From: Desulfobacteraceae bacterium
GTDB taxonomy: Bacteria > Desulfobacterota > DSM-4660 > Desulfatiglandales > Desulfatiglandaceae
Direction: 5' to 3'
DNA length: 6,179 nucleotides
Assembly: GCA_030589715.1 (NCBI GenBank)
Contig: JAUUVE010000139.1
Span: 1-6,179 of the forward strand
Below the pieces are notes generated by a model. That model had not been told where the DNA came from. It ran no database searches and saw nothing but the letters and a program-made list of their open reading frames with translations. The position numbers and the translations under genes were made by a program. Of this stretch, positions 1-5,437 are shown piece by piece (position 1 is the first letter of the stretch; each line of letters starts with the position of its first letter).

Positions 1-558
1 GATGACCCGGATGACATCCATTTTTTGCATCCCAATGAGATAAGGAAAGCAGCCATACCCATGGAAAGGGTCAACCTTCGTCCTTACATAGAGAGAAGGA
101 AGGAAGCGTATGAAAAGAGTTTAACTATAGAACCGGCGCCTTTTTACGGAGACATAGAGCAAGCACAGGCCGTATTGAGAAGTGATCCCACTTTACAGGT
201 TTCAACCCAGGTACCTATCGTCAGAGAAGAATTGAAGGCCGATTTATATGGTGCAGCTGCGGCGCCTGGTGTGGTAGAGGGTATCGCTCGTGTAATAATG
301 GGAGCAGACCTATTGCTCGAACTTAAAGAAGGCGAAATTCTTGTGGCCCCCGGTACATCCGCCGCATGGACTGTTGCTTTTAACCTGATCAAAGGGGTAA
401 TAACCGATGGCGGAGGATCACTTTCCCATCCCGTCATTATGGCCAGAGAATTCGGCATCCCTTGTGTGGCTGGTTGCCTGGAAGGAACTCAAAAGATCAA
501 AACTGGCCAGAGAGTCAAAATTGACGGTAACCTTGGCGTCGTTTACATCTTGGACTGA
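1..558 (+). CDS. PEP-utilising enzyme (PEP synthase / phenylphosphate synthase-like), C-terminal part with phosphohistidine swivel domain; 5' truncated
   Basis: The frame is open from base 1 and the protein continues upstream of the window. The TTG at 25 is an internal codon, because the residues before it (DDPDDIHF, then LHPNEI) match the stretch that normally precedes the swivel domain in PEP-synthase-like enzymes. Counting from that TTG, the swivel (PEP-utilisers mobile) domain spans about residues 75-177. It carries TDGGGSLSHPVIMARE at 128-142 and GIPCVAG at 144-150, with the phosphorylatable histidine at 135 (codon 427-429). In this family the histidine shuttles phosphate between an ATP-grasp domain and a substrate site. 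Known members make PEP, phosphorylate rifamycin, or phosphorylate phenol in anaerobes. The ATP-grasp half is not visible, so the substrate cannot be told. Tandem stops TGA TAA end the gene, 44 nt before the regulator. Family assignment is secure; the specific reaction is unknown. Confidence 0.88.
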   Translation, partial: DDPDDIHFLHPNEIRKAAIPMERVNLRPYIERRKEAYEKSLTIEPAPFYGDIEQAQAVLRSDPTLQVSTQVPIVREELKADLYGAAAAPGVVEGIARVIMGADLLLELKEGEILVAPGTSAAWTVAFNLIKGVITDGGGSLSHPVIMAREFGIPCVAGCLEGTQKIKTGQRVKIDGNLGVVYILD

Positions 559-588
559 TAACTCGCCCCATAACTTAAAGGGTTTTCT

Positions 589-595
589 GGGAGAG
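589..595 (+). promoter_or_regulatory. Ribosome binding site of the XRE-cupin regulator
   Basis: GGGAGAG lies 7 nt before the ATG at 603. It supports that start over the internal ATG five codons in (615-617), for which the spacing would be too long. Confidence 0.6.
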
Positions 596-602
596 CAGCA
601 GT

Positions 603-1184
603 ATGCATGAAGAGATGATCGCTAAAAATATCAACACACTTCGCAAACAAAAGGCTATCACACTTCAAGAGTTGGCAGATCTAACCGGTCTAACAAAAGG
701 GTATCTCTCCAAAATTGAGAGGTCAAAAAAGGCTCCCCCTTATTCAACGCTAAATAAGATTGCCATATCACTTGGCGTAGACGCCCCCTTTTTGTTAAAC
801 GAGGAACTGGAAGGATCTCAAGACACGAGAATCTCATTTACCAAAAAGAATCAAAGGAAGGTTGTCGAAAGACTGGGTTCTTTATCAGAAGGGTCTTTAT
901 ATGGTTATGCTTACGAGGCCCTTGCATTCGACAAACCTGGCAAGAACATGGAGCCTTACATCATCGAGCCAGCCTTTGACGAAGAGGGCATATTCCAACA
1001 TGAGGGGGAGGAATTTATGTTTGTATTGGAAGGTCAGCATGAGTTCATCTATGACGGTGAAAAATTCATCATGGAGCCGGGGGACAGTATATATTTTGAT
1101 GCAGCTGTACCTCATACCGGTAGAAGCCTGGGCAAGAAAAAAGCGAAGCTTTTGGCGGTGATGTTTAACTATAAAAGGATTTGA
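603..1184 (+). CDS. XRE-family transcriptional regulator with C-terminal cupin sensor domain
   Basis: This is a 193-residue, probably dimeric cytoplasmic DNA-binding regulator of usual length for the XRE-cupin class. The helix-turn-helix covers about residues 7-62. LQELADLTGL (21-30) is the positioning helix and TKGYLSKIERSKK (31-43) the recognition helix. A linker leads to a cupin barrel at about 95-190. Cupin motif 1 is the H133-EGEE-F region ending at G144, and motif 2 is PGDSIYF (159-165) ending in P170-H171. H133, E137 and H171 are candidate metal or ligand contacts; H146 is not in the usual ligand spacing. Members of this class usually sense a small molecule or metabolite and regulate adjacent genes. 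It sits between a phosphotransferase gene and the UPF0261-ligase-carboxyltransferase run, so local control of one or both is the natural inference. The effector cannot be read from the sequence. Confidence 0.93.
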   Translation: MHEEMIAKNINTLRKQKAITLQELADLTGLTKGYLSKIERSKKAPPYSTLNKIAISLGVDAPFLLNEELEGSQDTRISFTKKNQRKVVERLGSLSEGSLYGYAYEALAFDKPGKNMEPYIIEPAFDEEGIFQHEGEEFMFVLEGQHEFIYDGEKFIMEPGDSIYFDAAVPHTGRSLGKKKAKLLAVMFNYKRI

Positions 1185-1201
1185 GTTGCTGTGAAGCATA
1201 G

Positions 1202-1224
1202 ATCGTTCGATGAGCCTTGATCAA
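1202..1224 (+). promoter_or_regulatory. Possible operator: two short palindromes in the regulator-UPF0261 gap
   Basis: The 107-nt gap between the regulator stop and the ATG at 1292 contains ATCG-TT-CGAT at 1202-1211 and the perfect 8-bp palindrome TTGATCAA at 1217-1224, about one and a half helical turns apart centre to centre. Such short dyads are what XRE dimers bind, and this is the only sizeable gap before the three-gene run. No convincing -35/-10 pair could be assigned and short palindromes arise by chance, so this is a weak inference. Confidence 0.22.
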
Positions 1225-1279
1225 TCGGTCAGTCGCGGAAGGATTAAGGGAAGAGTTCAAGGATGAATAAATTTCTGAT

Positions 1280-1287
1280 AAGGGGAG
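1280..1287 (+). promoter_or_regulatory. Ribosome binding site of the UPF0261 gene
   Basis: AAGGGGAG lies 4 nt before the ATG at 1292. The spacing is slightly short, but it clearly marks this start. Confidence 0.6.
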
Positions 1288-1291
1288 TCAT

Positions 1292-2521
1292 ATGGGAAGA
1301 AAGATCGTGATTATTGGGTCGGTCAACACCAAGGGCGACCAGCTAAGGTTTCTAAAAGAGGCGATCGAATCCCGGGGGCACACGGCCATATTGGTGGACG
1401 TCAGCATGGGTGGTCATCCTTCCTTTCAAGCCGATATCACCCCTGAAGAAATTTCGCGTTTGGGAGGGAAGGATATAAACGAAGTCATAACTTCAAAAGA
1501 CAGATTCGCCATAACAGATACGATGAGCAAAGGCGCTCAGCAAAAGGCATTGGATCTTCTTTCAAAGGGCGAACTCGATGGCATAGTGGCCCTTGGCGGA
1601 TCCACCATGGCACTGCTTGGATCTCAGGTAATGTCGAGGCTACCCTTTGGTATCCCCAAGGTTATGGCAGCCCCGGCTGCTCAACCGGTTTATGTTGGAA
1701 GATGGTTTGGTGCCAATGATGCGGTTGTAATGCAGCTCATTATGGAAATTGCCGGGATGAATGATCTCATAAAAAACGCCATTTCACAGGTAGCCGGGGC
1801 CATCTCAGGGATGGTGGAGGAGGCCTATGATTATAGGTCGCTAAAACTCCCCTATCCCTCCATTGCTGTCACTGAACTTGGCTTTTCGGATCAGTGCGCC
1901 AAGAATGTAGAGAAGCTTTTGGAGGAAAAAGGATATCATGTGTATCCCTTTCACGCCCAGGGGGTCAGTGACCGAGCCATGGACAGGCTGATATCCCAGG
2001 GTTTTTTTGATGGCGTGATAGAGATCGTCCCGGCCGGCCTTATAGAGGAAAAATTCAAGGGAAACCGGCCCGCCGGCATGGCAAGACTTGACGCCGCTGG
2101 TGAAAGAGGGATTCCGCAGGTATGGGCCCCTTGCTGTTTAAACCTGACAGGTGCGGGTCCGACCCGGACCAACAGGGAGAAATACGTTGCCTCCGGAAGG
2201 GTGCTCGATATCGACGAGATGAGATCCATGACTCGATTTCCGGTCGATGAAATGATCATCGGGGCCAAACTGTATGCGGAAAAAATAAACAAGGCCAACG
2301 GGCCTATAAAGTTGATAGTCCCCCTGAAGGGCTGGTCCTCAATAGACAGAGAAGGCAGCATTCTCTATAACCCCGAGGAGGACCAGATTTTTATGGAGGA
2401 ATTGAAAAAAAACCTGACTGTTCCACTTGAAATTGAGGAAGTGGATTGTAACCTGGAGGATTTTGATACTGCCCGGGCACTGGTTGACAGCCTGGTCAAA
2501 TTTATGGAGGAGAAAAGATGA
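1292..2521 (+). CDS. UPF0261 / Tm-1-like ATP-binding domain protein
   Basis: A 409-residue protein matching UPF0261 (related to the N-terminal region of tomato Tm-1) in length and motif order. The N-terminal part has GSVNTKGDQLRFL (9-21), where the family shows a GT-DTKG signature. It is followed by ALGGS (100-104), LPFGIPKVMAAP (117-128), YVGRWFGANDAVVM (134-147) and AISQVAGAISGM (163-174). The C-terminal domain begins near residue 188 with IAVTELGFSDQC (191-202), followed by the FDGVIEI segment (239-245) and VPLKGWSSID (343-352). No signal peptide or membrane segment is present, so it is cytoplasmic. The family binds ATP but has no established reaction in bacteria. The stop overlaps the start of the CoA-ligase gene (ATGA), implying translational coupling. 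Compared with the family as I remember it, the GGSGGTA-type loop reads GGSTMALLG and the SD of YVGTSD reads ND, which suggests a divergent branch. Confidence 0.88.
   Translation: MGRKIVIIGSVNTKGDQLRFLKEAIESRGHTAILVDVSMGGHPSFQADITPEEISRLGGKDINEVITSKDRFAITDTMSKGAQQKALDLLSKGELDGIVALGGSTMALLGSQVMSRLPFGIPKVMAAPAAQPVYVGRWFGANDAVVMQLIMEIAGMNDLIKNAISQVAGAISGMVEEAYDYRSLKLPYPSIAVTELGFSDQCAKNVEKLLEEKGYHVYPFHAQGVSDRAMDRLISQGFFDGVIEIVPAGLIEEKFKGNRPAGMARLDAAGERGIPQVWAPCCLNLTGAGPTRTNREKYVASGRVLDIDEMRSMTRFPVDEMIIGAKLYAEKINKANGPIKLIVPLKGWSSIDREGSILYNPEEDQIFMEELKKNLTVPLEIEEVDCNLEDFDTARALVDSLVKFMEEKR
2506..2512 (+). promoter_or_regulatory. Ribosome binding site of the CoA-ligase gene, inside the UPF0261 gene
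   Basis: GGAGGAG lies within the last codons of the UPF0261 gene, 5 nt before the ATG at 2518. That ATG overlaps the UPF0261 TGA in the quadruplet ATGA, the classic arrangement for termination-reinitiation coupling. Confidence 0.7.
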
Positions 2522-3849
2522 AAAAGGAATTTTTGAATGAAAAAATTGAAACAATGAGTCCAGAGGAATTACTCCCAATTCAGGAAGAAAAATTCTCAAA
2601 GCAAATGGATTACATATGGGAAAAATCACCCTTCTATCAGAAAAAGTTCAAGGAACATAGTGTCGAAAGGGACGATATCAGGGGACTAGAAGATTTACCC
2701 AAACTCCCCTTCACAGAGAAGGATGAACTGAGGAAAAGCCAGGAAGAACACCCCCCTTTGGGCTTCCACAGTGCCGCTCCCATGGATGACGTAATCCGCA
2801 TCCATTCATCATCCGGGACCACCGGTGTCCCAACCTTCGTCGGTCTTACCCGGCATGATAACAAGGTTTGGACCGATATCACCGCCCGTTCTCTTTTTGC
2901 CAAAAGTGTGAGGCCAACGGACGTCGTAATCCATGCGGTGGGGTTGACGTTCTTTGTAGGAGGTCTCCCGGTCAAGGACGCGATTGAGCATATCGGGGCG
3001 GCATTTGTGCCCATTGGGACCGGTGCATCCGACCGGGTGGTTGTAACCACAAAAAGGCTAGGGGCCAACCTGCTTCACTGCACACCATCCTATGCGCAGT
3101 ATTTTGCTGATTACTTGAGGAAAAAGCAGAACATGGAACCTTCAGAACTCGGTTTTAGGAAACTGGTGGTTGGGGCTGAACCGGGAGGGGGAGTCCCAGC
3201 AGTCAAAAAGCGACTGCAAGAAGACTATCAATGCCTCCTCAGCGAAGGTATGGGCAACTCTGACGCCGCACCTATTATTTTTGGGGAATGCCCTGCTCAA
3301 CAAGGGATGCACTTTTGCGCCCAGGAATACATATTTCCTGAACTTATCAACCCGGACTCGGGTGAGGTAATGGAAATGAAGGACGGGGCAGAAGGAGAAT
3401 TGGTTTACACCTTGATCGATCGGGAGTGTTGCCCGGTAGTAAGGTTTAGGACACGGGACAGGATCACCGTTTTCACAGGCCCCTGTGAGTGCGGCCGGAC
3501 CAGCTTTCGCATAAGATGTATTGGCCGTACCGACGATATGCTTATTTTACTCGGTGTTAACGTCTTTCCATCGGCTATCAAGGATATCATCACTTCCTTC
3601 ACGCCAAGGACTACAGGCCATATGATCGTCCTTCTCGACAAGCCGGGTCCAAAGGTGGAACCCCCACTAAAAATCCAGGTGGAGTACTCACCGGGTGAAA
3701 AAGACCTTGATGCCCTAAAAAGGGAGTTGGAAGCAGTAATGAGAGATAAGTTGGTATTCCGGGCCGATGTCGAACTGGTCCCCGAAGACACACTTCCCCG
3801 CTTTGAGATGAAGGCGAAGCTCATCAGAAAATTATATAAAGGGGAGTAA
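2518..3849 (+). CDS. Phenylacetate-CoA-ligase-like adenylate-forming enzyme (PaaK-type AMP-binding family)
   Basis: This 443-residue cytoplasmic protein has the usual PaaK length. Expected chemistry is ATP-dependent adenylation of a carboxylate followed by thioesterification to CoA. Visible motifs in order are the phosphate loop SSSGTTGVPT (97-106), GAEPGGG (219-225), RFRTRD (309-314), PCECGRT (322-328), IGRTDDMLILLGVNVFPSAI (335-354), and the C-terminal LPRFEMKAK with K432 as the likely adenylation lysine. C258, H265, C323 and C325 are placed like the zinc-site residues seen in PaaK structures. The segment holding the family's YG-x-(S/T)-E motif reads EGMGNSDAAP (243-252), so the usual Tyr and Glu are absent. 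I believe this marks a separate subfamily rather than phenylacetate ligase itself. The start overlaps the UPF0261 stop, and the stop is 3 nt before the carboxyltransferase ATG. The substrate is unknown; an aromatic or short-chain acid is plausible. Confidence 0.9.
   Translation: MKKEFLNEKIETMSPEELLPIQEEKFSKQMDYIWEKSPFYQKKFKEHSVERDDIRGLEDLPKLPFTEKDELRKSQEEHPPLGFHSAAPMDDVIRIHSSSGTTGVPTFVGLTRHDNKVWTDITARSLFAKSVRPTDVVIHAVGLTFFVGGLPVKDAIEHIGAAFVPIGTGASDRVVVTTKRLGANLLHCTPSYAQYFADYLRKKQNMEPSELGFRKLVVGAEPGGGVPAVKKRLQEDYQCLLSEGMGNSDAAPIIFGECPAQQGMHFCAQEYIFPELINPDSGEVMEMKDGAEGELVYTLIDRECCPVVRFRTRDRITVFTGPCECGRTSFRIRCIGRTDDMLILLGVNVFPSAIKDIITSFTPRTTGHMIVLLDKPGPKVEPPLKIQVEYSPGEKDLDALKRELEAVMRDKLVFRADVELVPEDTLPRFEMKAKLIRKLYKGE
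3838..3846 (+). promoter_or_regulatory. Ribosome binding site of the carboxyltransferase gene
   Basis: AAAGGGGAG lies at the very end of the ligase gene, 6 nt before the ATG at 3853. It fixes that start and shows continuous operon organisation. Confidence 0.65.
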
Positions 3850-3852
3850 CCG

Positions 3853-5208
3853 ATGACCGAGATAAAGTTTGTGGACACCTCTCTGCGAGACGGCAATCAG
3901 AGTCTTTGGGATGCCACAGGTTTGAGAACAGGCATGATACTTTCCCTAGCGCCGGAGGTAGAACGTGCGGGGTATCATGCTGTGGATCTTGTTGCCAGCA
4001 CCCATATGCAGACGGCTGTCAGATATCATCAGGAAAATCCCTGGGAGAAAGTGCGGCTTGCTTCAAAGGCCATGCCAAATACGCGTTTGTGTTTTGGGAC
4101 GACCGGGCGGCGTTTCATCGGGTGTAAACGCTCGCCAGACTCCATAATGCAATTGGTGTATGAGCGTATGGCCGCGAACGGTATACGGCGGGTGTGGCTG
4201 TGCGAAGCCGCCCTTGAGATGGATAGCATCGTTAAGAATGCAAGAATGTCAAAGGCGGCGGGTATAGAAGAATTCATGGTGGCCTTGTGCTACTCTATCA
4301 GTCCGGTCCACACGGATGAGTATTATGCCACGAAGACCCAGGAGATAACCCAATGCCCCGATGTTGATACGATGTACATCAAAGACCAAGGGGGTCTTCT
4401 AACACCAGATAGTGTAAAAACCCTTGTGGCGGCCCTTCAACCCAACCTTAACGGAAGGCCCCTTGAAATTCACACCCATTGCAACACCGGGTTAGGCCCC
4501 CTGGTCTATTTGGAAGCCATACGCTCGGGTGTGGATAGGCTGCATACGGGTGTCCCCCCACTTGCCAATGGCACGGCCCAGCCGTCCATATTTAATGTCC
4601 TGAAAAACATCAAACACATGGGCTACACAGCCAACTTGAATGAGGAGGCCCTCAAGAATTATTCCGCTAAATTGATGGAAATTGCGGAAAAGGAAGGTCG
4701 ACCGGCGGGTGTGCCTTTGGAATATGACCTTGCTTATTATAAGCATCAGGTCCCGGGAGGTATGGTGACCACGCTCAAACGCCAGCTTTCTGAAGCGGGC
4801 AAGGCAGATCGCCTGGAGGAAGTGCTTGAGGAGATCGTCAGGGTCCGGAAGGAGTTGGGTTATCCCATTATGGTGACGCCCCTCTCTCAATTTGTCGCAA
4901 CCCAGGCGACCATGAATGTGGTCTCAGGAGGGCGCTACAAAATGATCCCTGACGGTATTATTGAGTACCTCGCGGGATACCACGGAGCACCGCCCGCTCA
5001 AGTCGATCAAGATGTCCTGGACAAGATATACAGGTGGCCCAAAACCAAGAAAATAATGGGGCAGGAGTTTCCGCAGCCGTCTGTTGCGGAAATCCGAAAG
5101 CAAATTGGCATTGGGCCGAATGTATCCGATGAAGAGTTCTTACTCCGTTTCGCCATGGGAGACGATGAGGTTGAGCAAATGCTGTCAGCAAGCCGCAAAC
5201 AAGGTTGA
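3853..5208 (+). CDS. Biotin-dependent-type carboxyltransferase subunit (pyruvate carboxylase subunit B / oxaloacetate decarboxylase alpha / transcarboxylase 5S-like)
   Basis: A 451-residue HMGL-like TIM-barrel carboxyltransferase followed by the conserved PYC_OADA C-terminal region. Catalytic features are intact: DTSLRDGNQSLW (8-19) gives R12, metal ligand D13 and Q16; YIKDQGGLLTP (175-185) gives the carboxylated lysine K177; HTHCNTG (207-213) gives metal ligands H207 and H209; HQVPGG (298-303) and VTPLSQFVATQATMNV (341-356) are family signatures. Relatives move CO2 between carboxybiotin and a keto acid, or decarboxylate oxaloacetate with a membrane sodium pump. There is no C-terminal biotinyl domain (no MKM-type motif), so a separate carrier protein would be needed, and none lies in the window. 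By eye, the family's WGGATFD reads VASTHMQ (47-53) and the RGxNxxGY region reads TGRRFIGC (84-91), so pyruvate-contacting positions appear changed. It follows the CoA-ligase gene by 3 nt, suggesting a shared pathway. The fold is secure; the substrate is open. Confidence 0.9.
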   Translation: MTEIKFVDTSLRDGNQSLWDATGLRTGMILSLAPEVERAGYHAVDLVASTHMQTAVRYHQENPWEKVRLASKAMPNTRLCFGTTGRRFIGCKRSPDSIMQLVYERMAANGIRRVWLCEAALEMDSIVKNARMSKAAGIEEFMVALCYSISPVHTDEYYATKTQEITQCPDVDTMYIKDQGGLLTPDSVKTLVAALQPNLNGRPLEIHTHCNTGLGPLVYLEAIRSGVDRLHTGVPPLANGTAQPSIFNVLKNIKHMGYTANLNEEALKNYSAKLMEIAEKEGRPAGVPLEYDLAYYKHQVPGGMVTTLKRQLSEAGKADRLEEVLEEIVRVRKELGYPIMVTPLSQFVATQATMNVVSGGRYKMIPDGIIEYLAGYHGAPPAQVDQDVLDKIYRWPKTKKIMGQEFPQPSVAEIRKQIGIGPNVSDEEFLLRFAMGDDEVEQMLSASRKQG

Positions 5209-5281
5209 GAACCACCAGGTGACCACTCGATGGTTTCATAGGGCGGGCTGCCTGTTGGATTGCTGAGCATGTTTTGATTAG

Positions 5282-5294
5282 GAAAGGAGGTGAT
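5282..5294 (+). other. Orphan extended Shine-Dalgarno sequence
   Basis: GAAAGGAGGTGAT is complementary over 13 nt to a typical 16S rRNA 3' end (ATCACCTCCTTTC). The nearest start codons, GTG 5290 and ATG 5293, overlap or abut it and are too close to be used. TTG 5307 would give only an 11-residue peptide ending at 5342. The binding-protein start lies more than 140 nt downstream and has its own site. The role is unknown: a leader-peptide site, a ribosome standby site, or a remnant of a lost gene start. Confidence 0.45.
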
Positions 5295-5424
5295 GGCCAG
5301 ATCATTTTGGAGAGGGCCTCATTTGGTGCTGACCTCACATAACTCTTTTGTGGGGAACCTGTTATTGCTGCTCCAGGCCCTTCGAAGAGGCAATGGTAGG
5401 ATTCTATGGTCAACAATATCATTT

Positions 5425-5433
5425 AAGGAGGGG
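5425..5433 (+). promoter_or_regulatory. Ribosome binding site of the substrate-binding-protein gene
   Basis: AAGGAGGGG lies upstream of ATG 5438, with AAGGAGG ending 6 nt before it. It favours this start over ATG 5447 (three codons in, spacing about 15 nt) and over the in-frame upstream ATG 5393, which has only a poorly spaced GAAGAGG. Confidence 0.8.
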
Positions 5434-5437
5434 AAAA

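Larger units (their letters stand above)
5209..5437 (+). other. 229-nt leader between the carboxyltransferase and binding-protein genes
   Basis: No convincing gene is present. An open frame from GTG 5290 to 5622 overlaps the binding-protein gene out of frame and resembles nothing known. No hairpin with a T-run was found, so no rho-independent terminator can be called, and no sigma-70 promoter could be assigned with confidence. The stretch holds an unusually complete Shine-Dalgarno sequence (5282-5294) that serves no evident gene. Confidence 0.5.

Noticed and set aside
25..27. TTG as the true start of the first gene
   Set aside because: The reading frame is open upstream and the preceding residues fit the family, so the gene continues beyond the left edge.
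407..610. Open frame overlapping the end of the swivel-domain gene and the regulator start
   Set aside because: It is a shadow of the well-supported swivel domain, with no family resemblance.
2156..2170. Perfect hairpin GGTCCG-ACC-CGGACC
   Set aside because: It lies inside the UPF0261 coding region, encodes ordinary residues, and has no following T-run; probably chance from Gly/Pro/Arg codons.
5209..5240. Possible terminator after the carboxyltransferase gene (AACCA/TGGTT and GGTT/AACC pairings)
   Set aside because: Stems are 4-5 bp, overlap each other and lack a T-run.
5313..5381. Inverted repeat AGGGCCT / AGGCCCT in the leader as a terminator or riboswitch stem
   Set aside because: Only 7 bp with a 55-nt loop and no T-run; no known riboswitch core was recognised.
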